Of a DNA stretch of 64,000 nt, positions 8,740 through 17,593 are shown piece after piece (within the stretch, counting starts at the first letter, position 1; the number at the start of each line of letters is the position of its first letter). The stretch lies in contig DGIZ01000019.1 of assembly GCA_002386585.1 (NCBI GenBank), positions 1-64,000 on the forward strand, given 5' to 3'. Below the pieces are notes generated by a model. It made no database searches. It saw nothing but the letters and a program-made list of their open reading frames with translations, and was not told where the DNA came from. The DNA is from Brevundimonas sp. UBA4609 (GTDB lineage Bacteria > Pseudomonadota > Alphaproteobacteria > Caulobacterales > Caulobacteraceae). The translations under genes and the position numbers were made by a program.

Positions 8740-9927
8740 ATGATCAAATACCCCCGGCCCATGAAGGCGTCCGTTTCTCGCCGAACTCTTCTCGGAGCAA
8801 CAGCGGCGAGCGGTGTCGTGGCGACTGGAGCTTTGGCCAAGAGCGCCGCGCCGGCCGTCGGAGATGCCTGGAACGCGGTGGAGGCCGTAGGGCAGGCGGC
8901 GATTTTGTCGCAAGCCGTTCCGGGCATGCAGGTCTGTGTTCGTAGAGGCGACGCTGTCCTGTTCTCGCGTGGTTTCGGTCTGAGCAATCTTGAGACGCGA
9001 ACCGCAACGGACGCCAAGTCGGTTTTCCGGATCGGCTCGGTAACGAAGGAATTCACGGCCGCTCTCGTACTCTCTCTGGCTGAGAAAGGGCGTCTCCGGC
9101 TTGATGATCCGTTGGGGCGGTTTCTACCGTCATTTCCTGTCCCGGCGCTGACTTTGGGACAACTGTTGACCCATACGTCCGGACTCTCGAACTACACCTC
9201 GACAGTTAGCGCGCAGACCTACCTTGAGCAGTCACGACAAGATCGCTCCATGCAGGAGATGGTAGAGGTCGTGACCGGGGCTGAGCCCCTTGTCGTGTCG
9301 GAGCCGGGGGCGGCTTGGGCCTACAGCAATTCTGGATATGTTCTGCTCGGCGCCGTGATCGAAAGCATCGCGGGATCGTATGCGCAGGCCATGGCTGACT
9401 TCCTGCGTCCGCTTGGTCTTCAAAACACGGCCGTTGACGATGGGCGAGAGGTGATCGACGGGCGGGTCTCCGGTTATGTGGCGCAGCCTGAAGCCAGCGC
9501 CAAGTTCGCCAACGCGCCTTACGCGGCCATGAGTTATGCTGGCGCTTCAGGCGCTATGCGCGCCACCGCCGAGGAACTGGGTCTGTGGCGGTCGGCCCTG
9601 CTCAGCGGGCGGGTCGTGAGTGCGGATAGTCTGGCTTTCATGACCACGCCGGCGCGGCTATCCAGCGGCGGTCTGCCGACAGGCGATGCCGGTTCTGAAA
9701 TCCTCTACGGGGCCGGCGTCTATCTGGACCCTATGGAAGGGCGACCTGCGTTGAGGGGAGGCGGCGCCATCCAAGGGTTCGTGGCGGTTTGCGATACTGT
9801 CATTCCCACGCGATTGACGACCGCCATTCTCCTGAATGTCGATGGGAACGGTGCGACCGGGGTGCGGACCGTGATGCGTGATCTGCGACGGGCTGTTCGC
9901 GACGCCGTGGCCGCCACGACCGGCTGA
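8740..9927 (+). CDS. Beta-lactamase-family serine hydrolase (class C/esterase type), exported
   Basis: A 395-residue penicillin-binding-protein/beta-lactamase-fold enzyme. The N terminus holds SRRTLLGATAASG, a twin-arginine-like signal. The active site shows SVTK at 100-103 (nucleophile Ser100, base Lys103) and YSN at 195-197. The third motif is probably RGGGAIQG near residue 340 in place of KTG. Such proteins may be D-amino-acid peptidases, esterases or beta-lactamases, and the substrate cannot be assigned. ATG 8740 and ATG 8761 are both possible starts. Codon use is less GC-biased than in lpxC, with AGA, GTA and CGT codons. Its TGA directly abuts the stop of the opposite pgeF gene. Confidence 0.87.
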   Translation: MIKYPRPMKASVSRRTLLGATAASGVVATGALAKSAAPAVGDAWNAVEAVGQAAILSQAVPGMQVCVRRGDAVLFSRGFGLSNLETRTATDAKSVFRIGSVTKEFTAALVLSLAEKGRLRLDDPLGRFLPSFPVPALTLGQLLTHTSGLSNYTSTVSAQTYLEQSRQDRSMQEMVEVVTGAEPLVVSEPGAAWAYSNSGYVLLGAVIESIAGSYAQAMADFLRPLGLQNTAVDDGREVIDGRVSGYVAQPEASAKFANAPYAAMSYAGASGAMRATAEELGLWRSALLSGRVVSADSLAFMTTPARLSSGGLPTGDAGSEILYGAGVYLDPMEGRPALRGGGAIQGFVAVCDTVIPTRLTTAILLNVDGNGATGVRTVMRDLRRAVRDAVAATTG

Positions 9928-10698
9928 TCAGGCCAGCGCAATCGCTGAGATCAACCGGCCAAAATCCGGTTCGCCCGCCAGATAGGCGCGGCGGTTGGAG
10001 TAGAAACGCGCCGCATCCGCGCGCGTGTCGTCGCCGGTCCAGGCGGCCTCGCCGACGCCCGCCTGCTCCAGTCGCCACAGGACGAAGCCGGGGAGGTCGA
10101 ACTGGCGTTTGGCGTCCGTCGCGCCAGGGGCGAAGAAGCGTTCGCTGCCGGGGTCGTGGTGGGCGAAGCGGTCCTGGTAGTCGGCGCCGACCTCATAGGA
10201 GCCTTGGGCTATGCACGGGCCGACGACGGCGACGATGCGCGACGGCTCGGCGCCCAGGGCTTGCATGGCTGTGACGGTCGAGTGGATGACGCCGCCGAGC
10301 GCGCCCTTCCAGCCCGCGTGGGCGGCGCCGATGACGCCCGCCTCGGCGTCGGCGAACAGCACGGGGGCGCAGTCGGCGGTCAGGACGGTCAGCACCGGCC
10401 CCTTTACGCCCGCGACCACGGCGTCGCCTTCGGGACGGTCGCCGGCCCAGCCGCTTTCGGCCACGCGGGCGACGGCGGAGTGGACCTGATAGCAGCCGCA
10501 CAGGTCGTCGGCGGCGCCGCCCATCCATTCGGCGACGCGGCGGCGGTTCTCGGCGACGCGGGCCGGGTCGTCCTTGGAGCCGACGCCTGCGTTCAGTCCG
10601 GCGTAGAGGCCGTCCGATACGCCGCCCGCGCGCGTGAAGAAGCCGTGGCGCACCCCGGCCTTGGTCAGCAGCGGATGGGTGATCGGGTTCAGGCTCAT
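9928..10698 (-). CDS. pgeF: Peptidoglycan editing factor PgeF (YfiH, laccase-domain family)
   Basis: A 256-residue protein of the DUF152/YfiH family. In E. coli PgeF removes wrongly incorporated residues from cytoplasmic peptidoglycan precursors; relatives were earlier described as polyphenol oxidases or purine nucleoside-active enzymes. Visible motifs are HGFFTRAGGVSDGLYAGLN near residues 19-37, LTADCAPVLFAD, AAHAGWKGALGGV and VGPCIAQGSYEVG, which supply the metal-binding Cys and His residues. It is the last gene of a leftward operon and overlaps the gene before it by 4 bases. Confidence 0.93.
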   Translation of the reverse strand: MSLNPITHPLLTKAGVRHGFFTRAGGVSDGLYAGLNAGVGSKDDPARVAENRRRVAEWMGGAADDLCGCYQVHSAVARVAESGWAGDRPEGDAVVAGVKGPVLTVLTADCAPVLFADAEAGVIGAAHAGWKGALGGVIHSTVTAMQALGAEPSRIVAVVGPCIAQGSYEVGADYQDRFAHHDPGSERFFAPGATDAKRQFDLPGFVLWRLEQAGVGEAAWTGDDTRADAARFYSNRRAYLAGEPDFGRLISAIALA

Positions 10699-10964
10699 GC
10701 GGCGGCTTCCAGTTCGAAACGGGCGGCGTCGATGGCGGCCTGAACGGCCTTGCGGGCCTGGGGGCTGTTCTTCCAGTAGGTCGAGCCGACGCTGGCGGCG
10801 GCTCCGGCGCAGACGACGGCCGCATCCGCCTGGGCCAGACGGGCGAAGCCGCCGACGCCCAGTTCTTCCAGCCGTTCGATCACCTTGGGGCCGACGCCTC
10901 TTGTCGCCAGCAGGATCTGGCGTTCGCGGTCGGTGAAGGTCATAGGCGCCTCAGCCTCCATCAT
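10695..10964 (-). CDS. Small helix-hairpin-helix domain protein
   Basis: An 89-residue protein with TRGVGPKVIERLEELGVGG near residues 20-38, a helix-hairpin-helix element of the kind that contacts DNA backbone. The rest is alanine-rich and helical, with no catalytic motif. ATGs at 10964, 10961 and 10943 are possible starts; GAGG before 10943 favours the shorter form. The 4-base overlap with pgeF and short gap from the methyltransferase place it in the lgt-led operon. The function is unknown. Confidence 0.75.
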   Translation of the reverse strand: MMEAEAPMTFTDRERQILLATRGVGPKVIERLEELGVGGFARLAQADAAVVCAGAAASVGSTYWKNSPQARKAVQAAIDAARFELEAAA

Positions 10965-10977
10965 CCGGCGGGCCGCG

Positions 10978-12051
10978 TCAGAAGCCCGGTAGGGCCAGCG
11001 AACGCGGCGAGAAGATCGCCGCCGCCTTGAACAGTTCGCCCATCTGATCCGGCGCGGTCAGGCGGTCCAGCTGGCGCTGGATGACCGGGGCGGCTTCGGG
11101 GCGTCCCTGCATCAACCGCTGGGCGCGGGCTTCGATCCCCAACGCCTTGAGGAAGGCGCCTTGGGCGACGCAGCCGGTGACGTCGGCGCCGCCGCGCACG
11201 GCGGCCTCCAGCACCAGGGGGAAGTCGGCCCATTGCGTCAGGTCGGCCTCGCCCGGCGTGGACAGGGGATCGACCTTCTGGTGCCGTCGCAGGGCCTGAA
11301 GCGTGTCGCCCGCCTCGGGCCTGCTGCGGCCGTAGTCGATCAGCAGGGCGGCGCCGGATGCGGCGCGGATCAGGCTGGCCAGATCGCGGCCGAAGGCGGC
11401 CTGCTGTTCTGAAATCTCGATGATCTGGCCGGGTTCGACGTCGAAGCTCGGCGTCTCGAAGCCGTCGGCGATGGCGGTCAGGCCGAAGGTCAGCTCATTG
11501 TCGTCGGTGACGCCGATGCGGCGTTCGGCCCAGCCGCCTTCGGTCTTGATGAACTGGCGCGCGGGCAGGCAGTCCAGCACCTCATTGGCGATCAGGATGA
11601 CCGGGGCGTCGGTCTCGACCTTATGCAGGGCGCTGAGCCAGCGCGGATGGACGTCGGCGTCGGCCAGCAGTCGCGCCTGTTCGGCGCACAGGGGGGCGCT
11701 GGGTTCGATCAGGATCAGATCGACCGCCTGCAGGAAGCCGGGAACCAGCCGCGCGGCGCGCAGCACGTCGGACATCAGCGTGCCGTCGCCGGGGCCGACC
11801 TCGACCAGCCGCAGCCGCTCGGGCGCGCCCAGACGGGTCCAGGTCTCGACCGCCCACAGGCCGATCAGTTCGCCGAACATCTGGCTGACCATGGGGGCGG
11901 TGATGAAGTCGCCCTGCTCGCCCAGCGCGGGGCGCGTAGCGTAATAGCCGCCCTTGGGGTCGTGCAGGCAGCGGGTGACGTAGTCCGCCACCGTCATCGG
12001 CCCGGTCAGCACGATCTCGCGGACCAGCCGGTCCTTGAGCGTCTCCGCCAT
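10978..12051 (-). CDS. SAM-dependent methyltransferase, MidA/NDUFAF7 family
   Basis: A 357-residue class I methyltransferase of the DUF185 family. The mitochondrial member NDUFAF7 methylates an arginine of a complex I subunit during assembly, so a protein arginine methyltransferase role is the best guess. Features are an N-terminal DYVTRCLHDPKGGYYATRP segment near residues 24-42, the SAM-binding loop LRLVEVGPGDGTLMSDVL near residue 85, LIANEVLDCLPARQF near residue 150 and LLIDYGRSRPEAGDTLQ. It sits 7 bases after lgt in the same operon. Confidence 0.9.
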   Translation of the reverse strand: MAETLKDRLVREIVLTGPMTVADYVTRCLHDPKGGYYATRPALGEQGDFITAPMVSQMFGELIGLWAVETWTRLGAPERLRLVEVGPGDGTLMSDVLRAARLVPGFLQAVDLILIEPSAPLCAEQARLLADADVHPRWLSALHKVETDAPVILIANEVLDCLPARQFIKTEGGWAERRIGVTDDNELTFGLTAIADGFETPSFDVEPGQIIEISEQQAAFGRDLASLIRAASGAALLIDYGRSRPEAGDTLQALRRHQKVDPLSTPGEADLTQWADFPLVLEAAVRGGADVTGCVAQGAFLKALGIEARAQRLMQGRPEAAPVIQRQLDRLTAPDQMGELFKAAAIFSPRSLALPGF

Positions 12052-12058
12052 GATGGTC

Positions 12059-12931
12059 TTACGCCTCCGTGACGGCCGGCTTTTTCAGCGCACGCCAGAT
12101 CAGCCAGGCGCCGACCAGCATCATCGGGATCGACAGGATCATCCCCATGGTCAGGCCCAGCGGCAGGTTCTCCAGCCCGGCGTCGGGCTGGCGCACGTTC
12201 TCCAGCGCGGCGCGACAGACGCCGTAGCCCAGCAGGAACAGGCCGGTGACGAAGCCGGGGCGCTTGAACATGCGCCACTTCCAGATCGCCAGCGACAGTA
12301 CGATGAACAGCAACAGCCCTTCCAGGCCCGCCTCATACAGCTGGCTGGGATGGCGCGGCTCGTTGCCGGCGGGGCAGAAGCCGTACATCTGCTGGATGCG
12401 TTCGTTGCAGAAGCGGATGGCCCAGGGAACCGTCGTCTCGCGGCCCCACAGCTCGCCGTTGATGAAGTTGGCGATGCGGCCGAAGAACAGGCCCAGCGGC
12501 GCGACCGGGGCGATCAGGTCGCCCAGGCTGAGCGGGTTTACCTGCTGGCGCCGGGCGTAAAGGGCGATGGCGATGACCACGCCCAGGAAGCCGCCGTGGA
12601 AGCTCATGCCGCCGGTCCACAGCTGCAACAGCTCCAGTCGCTCGCCCCAACTGTCGCCGGTGAAGAGTTGAGCGAACATCGCCGGCTTGTAGAAGAGGGC
12701 GTAGCCGAACCGCCCGCCCAGGATGACGCCCAGCGTGATCCACAGCACCAGGTCGTCCAGCTGCTGTCCGCCGACGGGCGACCGGCCCGGCGCCCACAGC
12801 CGCTCGGTCTTGGCCAGGCGTGAGGCGTACCACCAGCCCAGGACGATGCCGGCCACGTAGGCCAGGGCGTACCAGCGGATGGGCAGGGGGCCGAGATGGA
12901 TCAGGACGGGGTCGAATTCGGGAAAGGGCAC
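12059..12931 (-). CDS. lgt: Prolipoprotein diacylglyceryl transferase
   Basis: An inner-membrane enzyme that moves diacylglycerol from phosphatidylglycerol to the lipobox cysteine of prolipoproteins, the first step of lipoprotein maturation. It has 290 residues and about seven membrane segments. The Lgt signature GRIANFINGELWGR lies near residue 150, preceded by MSFHGGFLGVVIAIALYARR with the essential HGG. It opens a leftward operon (lgt, methyltransferase, HhH protein, pgeF). The window encodes several lipoproteins that would be its substrates. Confidence 0.96.
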   Translation of the reverse strand: MPFPEFDPVLIHLGPLPIRWYALAYVAGIVLGWWYASRLAKTERLWAPGRSPVGGQQLDDLVLWITLGVILGGRFGYALFYKPAMFAQLFTGDSWGERLELLQLWTGGMSFHGGFLGVVIAIALYARRQQVNPLSLGDLIAPVAPLGLFFGRIANFINGELWGRETTVPWAIRFCNERIQQMYGFCPAGNEPRHPSQLYEAGLEGLLLFIVLSLAIWKWRMFKRPGFVTGLFLLGYGVCRAALENVRQPDAGLENLPLGLTMGMILSIPMMLVGAWLIWRALKKPAVTEA

Positions 12932-13053
12932 GGGGCCTCCGTCTGCGCCTTCAGAAGTTGACCATCGTCTAGCAAGCGGGACTGCATTCGTCGCGCGCTT
13001 TTCCCGCGAAGCAGTCTATAGGCCGCAGGCAGGTAAGGTTTGGTTTACCCAAA

Positions 13054-13070
13054 TCAATGCACCGTTAACC
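13054..13070. promoter_or_regulatory. Weak CtrA-like motif upstream of the ubiK-like gene
   Basis: TCAA-N7-TTAACC differs from the CtrA core by one base and ends about 40 bases before the ATG at 13111, in the divergent region with lgt. A single motif with one mismatch is expected now and then by chance. Confidence 0.2.
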
Positions 13071-13110
13071 ACGTTCGGACCGATGGTCCGGGAGTTCTCA
13101 AGAGGCCGCC

Positions 13111-13398
13111 ATGCAGACGCGCAATCCCCTCCTTGATGAGTTCGCCAAGCTGACGACCGGCGCCATGGGCCTGGCGCAGGCCGCGGGTGAAGAGGCCAAG
13201 GCCGCCTGGCGCGCCCAGGCCGACCGCTTCGTCGCCGAGATGGATCTGGTGCGCCGCGACGAGTTCGACGTGCTGAAGGACGAGATCGCCGCCCTGCGCG
13301 CCGAGATCGCGGCGCTGAAGGCCGCTGCGCCTGCTCCGAAGAAGGCCGCCAAGGGATCGTCCACAGACGCCGCTTCAAGCCCGGATTCAGCCGGTTGA
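13111..13398 (+). CDS. UbiK-family accessory protein (YqiC/BMFP)
   Basis: A 95-residue protein with MQTRNPLLDEFAKLTTGAMG at the N terminus and a C-terminal coiled coil (FDVLKDEIAALRAEIAALK, about 56-74) followed by an Ala/Lys/Ser tail. This two-part layout is that of UbiK/YqiC membrane-fusogenic proteins; in E. coli UbiK assists ubiquinone synthesis by binding UbiJ. It is divergent from lgt and upstream of the ybjN-proC pair, with 79 bases between. Confidence 0.85.
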   Translation: MQTRNPLLDEFAKLTTGAMGLAQAAGEEAKAAWRAQADRFVAEMDLVRRDEFDVLKDEIAALRAEIAALKAAAPAPKKAAKGSSTDAASSPDSAG

Positions 13399-13477
13399 GC
13401 CGAATCTGCGAACACGCCTACCGTCTTCAAGGGCGCTCATCTGAGTCGCCGTCGTCGCTGAAGAAGTTGAACGCCTG

Positions 13478-13981
13478 ATGGATGCTGTGAGGCCCGAAGA
13501 GGTCGACCTGCCCTTTGATCCGCTGGATGTGGTCGAACACGTCCTGACGGCGGAGAACCTGCCGTTCGACCGCACGGACGAGGGCGACCTGGCCTTCGCC
13601 CTCGCCGGCGACTGGAAGGACTATGAGCTGTGGTTCGCCTGGCGGCCCGAGGGCGACTGCCTTCAACTGTGCCTGGCGCTGGACCTGCGGGTGGCCAAGA
13701 CGCGCCGCGCGGCGGCCTATGAACTGGTCTCCATGATCAATCAGCGCACTTGGCTGGGCCATTTCGAGATTTGGCCGGACGAGGGCGAGATCGTCTTCCG
13801 TCACGCCCTGGCCCTGCCGCACACCGAGCGTCCGACCCTGGCCCAGGCCGCCTCCATGATCGACGCGGCGGTCGAGGCGGCGGACCGTTATTATCCGGCC
13901 TTCGACTTCATGGTGCGCGGCTCCAAGAAGCCGAAAGAGGCGATCGACGCCTGCCTGTTCGAGACCGTGGGCAACGCCTGA
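13478..13981 (+). CDS. YbjN-domain protein
   Basis: A 167-residue cytoplasmic protein matching the YbjN family, which has a secretion-chaperone-like fold and is linked to stress or motility regulation in enterobacteria. Recognisable parts are DVVEHVLTAENLPFDRT near residues 17-33, DYELWFAWRPEGDCLQL and the second half YELVSMINQRTWLGHFEIW. Its stop overlaps the proC start by one base (TGATG at 13979-13983), so the two genes are translationally coupled. The biochemical role is unknown. Confidence 0.88.
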   Translation: MDAVRPEEVDLPFDPLDVVEHVLTAENLPFDRTDEGDLAFALAGDWKDYELWFAWRPEGDCLQLCLALDLRVAKTRRAAAYELVSMINQRTWLGHFEIWPDEGEIVFRHALALPHTERPTLAQAASMIDAAVEAADRYYPAFDFMVRGSKKPKEAIDACLFETVGNA

Positions 13982-14784
13982 TGAGCGGCGACGGACGTCC
14001 GGTCGTGCTTCAGGGCGTCGGACGCCTGGGCTCGGCCATTCTGGAAGGCTGGCTGGCGACGGGCGCCGTCGACGCGGCCGATCTGATCATTCTGACGCCG
14101 TCCGAAAAGCCGGTCGCCGAGGCGGCGCGGGCGAAGGGCGCGCGGATCAATCCGCCGCTGGAGGAACTGGCGAACGCTCGAGCCTTCGTCATCGGCGTCA
14201 AACCCGCCAAATGGCTGGAGGCCGCGCAGGCGGTGCTGCCGCATCTGGCGGCGGACGCCGTGATCGTCTCGGTCATGGCCGGGGTGCGCGGCGAGACGAT
14301 CTCTGACGGCTACGACGGCCGCCCGGTCGTGCGCGTCATGCCGACGACCGGCGTGGCTCAGGCGCGCGGGGTGGCGACGCTGTGGTCGGCCGACGCGGAG
14401 GCTTTGAGCGTCGGGCGCTCGCTGTTCGAGCCGATCGCCGAGACGGTGCTGCTGGACGACGAAGCCCTGATGCACGCGGCGACGGCGGTGTCCGGCTGCG
14501 GTCCGGCCTATTTCTTCGCCTTCACCCGCGCCCTGGCCGAGGCTGGGGAAGCCGAGGGGCTGTCGCCTGAGGCGGCGGCGCGTCTGGCGCGCGCCACCCT
14601 GCGTTCCGCAGCGGCGGGCGTGGAGGGCGACGAGGCGTTGAACGCCCTGATCGACCGCGTGGCCTCGCCCGGCGGCGTGACCCAGGCCGGTCTGGTCGCC
14701 CTCAATGAAAACGGCGCCCTCGACCGTTCTGTCGAGAGCGCCGTGAAGGCGGCGGTCGCCAAGTCCACGGAACTCAGCGGCTGA
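13981..14784 (+). CDS. proC: Pyrroline-5-carboxylate reductase
   Basis: Reduces pyrroline-5-carboxylate to proline with NAD(P)H, the last step of proline synthesis. The 267-residue protein has a dinucleotide-binding N terminus with GVGRLGSAILEGWL at about 11-24, where many relatives have GxGxMG. The C-terminal dimer domain carries VSGCGPAYFFAFTRALAEAG and IDRVASPGGVTQAGLVAL, the ProC signature. The ATG at 13981 overlaps the ybjN stop; an upstream extension of the frame lies inside ybjN and was rejected. Confidence 0.95.
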   Translation: MSGDGRPVVLQGVGRLGSAILEGWLATGAVDAADLIILTPSEKPVAEAARAKGARINPPLEELANARAFVIGVKPAKWLEAAQAVLPHLAADAVIVSVMAGVRGETISDGYDGRPVVRVMPTTGVAQARGVATLWSADAEALSVGRSLFEPIAETVLLDDEALMHAATAVSGCGPAYFFAFTRALAEAGEAEGLSPEAAARLARATLRSAAAGVEGDEALNALIDRVASPGGVTQAGLVALNENGALDRSVESAVKAAVAKSTELSG

Positions 14785-14796
14785 TTGTCAAGCGCC

Positions 14797-15288
14797 TCAG
14801 CGTTTGACGAAACGTCCTTCGGCCAGGTTGCGGGCCAGGCGGTCATAGGCGCGCTGGGCGTCGGTCCAGGTGGTGGAACCGCGCGCATCGGCCAGGGTCG
14901 GGGTGTAGTAGTCGAACTTGACCGGCTGGACCTCGCCCGAGGCCAGGGTCACCGAGCCTTCCACCGCCGCGCCGCCGATCGACAGGCTGCGCATCCCGTC
15001 CAGACCGGGCTTGTCGCCCATCTGCTGCATGGTCGGACGATTGGGCTTCAGGTCTGTGATGACCAGTTCCACGCGAGCGCCATCCAGGGCGTGACGATCC
15101 GTCAGCACGCGCTCGACGGTGCGGGTCAGGTCGCTGACCTGTTGCTGGACGTCGCGGTCGCCCAGTTCCTGGGCGGTCTTGGCGAAGTCGGGGCTGACCG
15201 TCACGACGACGGCCGAAGGCTGAGCTGCTGCGGCGCCGGAAACGGCGAGGGCGGCGGCGAGCGGCGCAAGGAAAGCAATACGACGCAT
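14797..15288 (-). CDS. Exported protein of unknown function
   Basis: A 163-residue protein with a Sec signal peptide (MRRIAFLAPLAAALAVSGAAAAQ). The mature part contains VVVTVSPDFAKTAQELGDRD, a helical middle, and a beta-rich end SVTLASGEVQPVKFDYYTPT; no catalytic motif is recognised. I chose ATG 15288, which has AGGAG seven bases upstream and yields a clean signal peptide; the longer frame from 15330 adds 14 residues with no signal character. Its 3' end is 12 bases from the proC stop, and a hairpin (14787-14808) spans the convergent ends. Confidence 0.78.
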   Translation of the reverse strand: MRRIAFLAPLAAALAVSGAAAAQPSAVVVTVSPDFAKTAQELGDRDVQQQVSDLTRTVERVLTDRHALDGARVELVITDLKPNRPTMQQMGDKPGLDGMRSLSIGGAAVEGSVTLASGEVQPVKFDYYTPTLADARGSTTWTDAQRAYDRLARNLAEGRFVKR

Positions 15289-15391
15289 ATTCGGACTCCT
15301 GATTCCAGGCCCCCCTGGAACATGGGACAAGATGGCGATGATTTTACGGTTCCGCTAGGGGCGAGGGCCAAAGTTCCTGCGCGAAACCGCT

Positions 15392-16750
15392 CTAGGCGGC
15401 GCGGCGATCGGCCGGCAGCCGGATGGACGCCTTCAGCCCGCCCAGGTCACTGCGGCCCAGGGTGATGTCTCCGCCGTGGCTGCGCGCCACGTCGCGGGCC
15501 ACGGCCAGACCCAAGCCCACCCCCTTGCGGTTCTGGTTACGCGAGGCGTCCAGGCGAGAGAAGGGACGGAAGGCCTCCTCGTGCATGTCGTCGGGGATTC
15601 CGGGGCCGTCGTCCTCGACCAGAATCTCAAGACCGCCGGAGGGCAGGGGGCGGGCCGACAGCCGCACCTTTTCACCGTGCGACGCGGCGTTGCCGACCAG
15701 GTTGTTGATCGCCCGACGGAAGGCCAGGGGCCGGGCCAGCATGTTCAGGTCGTCGGGCGCCTCGACCTCGGCCACGGCGCCCGAGCGGCGAGCGTCCTCG
15801 GCGGCGCGGCGCAGCATTTCCGGCACCGAGATCGTCTGAGCCGCCTCGCCCGCCTCGCCGCGCGCGAAGGCCAGGTATTCGTCGATCATGTGCTCCATCT
15901 CGTCCAGGTCGCCCTTCATCGCCTCGGCGCGCTTGAAGGGCGGGGCCAGGGCCAGTTCGAGACGCAGACGGGTCAGGGGGGTGCGCAGATCATGGCTGAC
16001 GGAGGCCAGCAGGGCGGTGCGCTGGTCGATATGGCGCTGGATGCGCGACCGCATGTCCAGAAAGGCGCTGGCGGCGGCCCGCACCTCGCGCGCGCCGTGC
16101 GGCTTGAAGCGCGGCACGCTCTCGCCCCGGCCGAAGGCTTCGGCGGCGTGGGCCAGGCGCTCGATGGCGCGGACCTGGTTGCGGATGAACAGCACCGCCA
16201 CGCCCAGCAGCAGGACGGTGGCGATCATCAGCCACAGGACGAAGATATGAGCCTGGGTCGCCACGGCGCGCTCGCGCGGGGCGATGATGCGCAGGACGCC
16301 GTCGGCTTCCTGCACGCGGATGTCGACATAGGCTGGATACCGGGTGGTGTCGAACCAGAAGGGCTGATCCAGCCGCGAAGCCAGGGCCTTCTCCAGCGTC
16401 CGGTCGACCAGGCCCAGGGCCCCGCGTCGCTCCTCGTCGGGCAGGGAGGCGGCGGGCTGGAAGGCGATGGACAGTTGCATCGACCGTTCAGCGCGCTCGG
16501 AGATCAGCGCCAGGTTCCGGGCCGAGGGATCGTCCCGATAGCTCTCGGCCGCCCAGGCCACGTCGCCGGCCAGGCCCTCGGACAGGCGCGCCGTCACCGC
16601 CTGCCAGTGGGCGTCGAAGAAGGCCCAGGTCACCGCCGCCTGCATGATCAGCACCGGCAGGACGATGATCAGCAGCGACCGGCCCCAGAGCGAGGTCGGC
16701 AGCCGACGCTTGATCCACCGCGTCCAGACGTTGAACGGCATCAGCCGCAT
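15392..16750 (-). CDS. Sensor histidine kinase, EnvZ-type
   Basis: A 452-residue inner-membrane kinase. A membrane segment lies near residues 23-45 and a second near 170-190, bracketing a periplasmic sensor region of about 125 residues. A HAMP domain follows, then the dimerisation helix with SVSHDLRTPLTRLRLE (phospho-His near 254), the N box NNLVGNAASHG, and ATP-binding DDGPGIPDDM and GVGLGLAVARDVARSHGG. It is downstream of the response regulator in the same operon with a 23-base gap. The signal is unknown; the architecture is that of osmotic or envelope sensors. Confidence 0.93.
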   Translation of the reverse strand: MRLMPFNVWTRWIKRRLPTSLWGRSLLIIVLPVLIMQAAVTWAFFDAHWQAVTARLSEGLAGDVAWAAESYRDDPSARNLALISERAERSMQLSIAFQPAASLPDEERRGALGLVDRTLEKALASRLDQPFWFDTTRYPAYVDIRVQEADGVLRIIAPRERAVATQAHIFVLWLMIATVLLLGVAVLFIRNQVRAIERLAHAAEAFGRGESVPRFKPHGAREVRAAASAFLDMRSRIQRHIDQRTALLASVSHDLRTPLTRLRLELALAPPFKRAEAMKGDLDEMEHMIDEYLAFARGEAGEAAQTISVPEMLRRAAEDARRSGAVAEVEAPDDLNMLARPLAFRRAINNLVGNAASHGEKVRLSARPLPSGGLEILVEDDGPGIPDDMHEEAFRPFSRLDASRNQNRKGVGLGLAVARDVARSHGGDITLGRSDLGGLKASIRLPADRRAA

Positions 16751-16773
16751 GGAGGGCGTTCCGTTTCCTGTCG

Positions 16774-17511
16774 TCAGTCCGGCGCCAGCATATAGCCGAC
16801 GCCGCGCACGGTCTGGAGATAGCGCGGATTCTTGGGGTCCGCCTCCAGCTTGCGGCGCAGGCGCGTCACCTGCACGTCCACGGCTCGGCCGGTGATGTCG
16901 GCCGTGTCCGGCGACAGGGTCATGCGCTCGACGGGCGAATGGGCGTGGATGGCCAGGGTCTTCAACAACTGCGCCTCCGCCTCGGTCAGGCGCTGGGGTT
17001 CGCCGTCGCGCGTCAGCTCCAGCCGCTCCATGTCGAAGACGGCGGGGCCCATGCGGATCTCCCTGGGCGTCATCAGCTTGCCGCCGGTGCGGCGCAGGAT
17101 GGCCTCGATCCGCAACGCCAGCTCACGCGGGTCGAAGGGTTTGGACATATAGTCGTCGGCGCCGCGCGACAGACCCTCGATCCGGTCGTCCGGGTCGCCC
17201 TTGGCCGTCAGCAGCAGCACGGGCGTCTTGGACAGGGCCGCCTGGCTGCGGATCCAGGTCGTCAGGTCGAACCCGCTCTCGCCCGGCATCATGACGTCCA
17301 GCACGATCAGATCGAACTCGATCAGCTCGACCAGCCGACGCGCCGCGCCCGCGTGGGCGGCACCGGTGACGCGATAGCCCTCGCGGCTCAGGAACTCCTT
17401 GAGCAGTTCGCGGATGCGGTCGTCGTCGTCGACGACCAGGACGTGCCGCCCGCTGCCGGCGGGGGCGACAGGGCCGGAGCGGCCGTTGGCGCGAGGCTCG
17501 ATCATGCTCAT
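16774..17511 (-). CDS. OmpR-family response regulator
   Basis: A 245-residue DNA-binding regulator. The receiver domain has the acidic cluster VVDDDDRIRELL, the phosphorylated Asp in LIVLDVMMPGESG and the conserved Lys in DDYMSKPFDPREL. The C-terminal winged helix ends with VDVQVTRLRRKLEADPKNPR and TVRGVGYMLAP. It is the partner of the downstream histidine kinase. The gene is divergent from ilvE with about 80 bases between. I leave the symbol empty because targets cannot be read from sequence. Confidence 0.94.
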   Translation of the reverse strand: MSMIEPRANGRSGPVAPAGSGRHVLVVDDDDRIRELLKEFLSREGYRVTGAAHAGAARRLVELIEFDLIVLDVMMPGESGFDLTTWIRSQAALSKTPVLLLTAKGDPDDRIEGLSRGADDYMSKPFDPRELALRIEAILRRTGGKLMTPREIRMGPAVFDMERLELTRDGEPQRLTEAEAQLLKTLAIHAHSPVERMTLSPDTADITGRAVDVQVTRLRRKLEADPKNPRYLQTVRGVGYMLAPD

Positions 17512-17593
17512 TGCGACTCTCCTCGCGATGCGCCGTTGACGCTGGCGCGCGACAGGCGTCTAACCGATTTCGTTGCGCGGGAGACGTTCTTCA

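Noticed and set aside
14787..14808. Terminator between proC and the exported protein gene
   Set aside because: GTCAAGCGC/GCGTTTGAC can form a stem, but it overlaps the coding end, includes a G-T pair and has no T run, so I mention it only with the gene.
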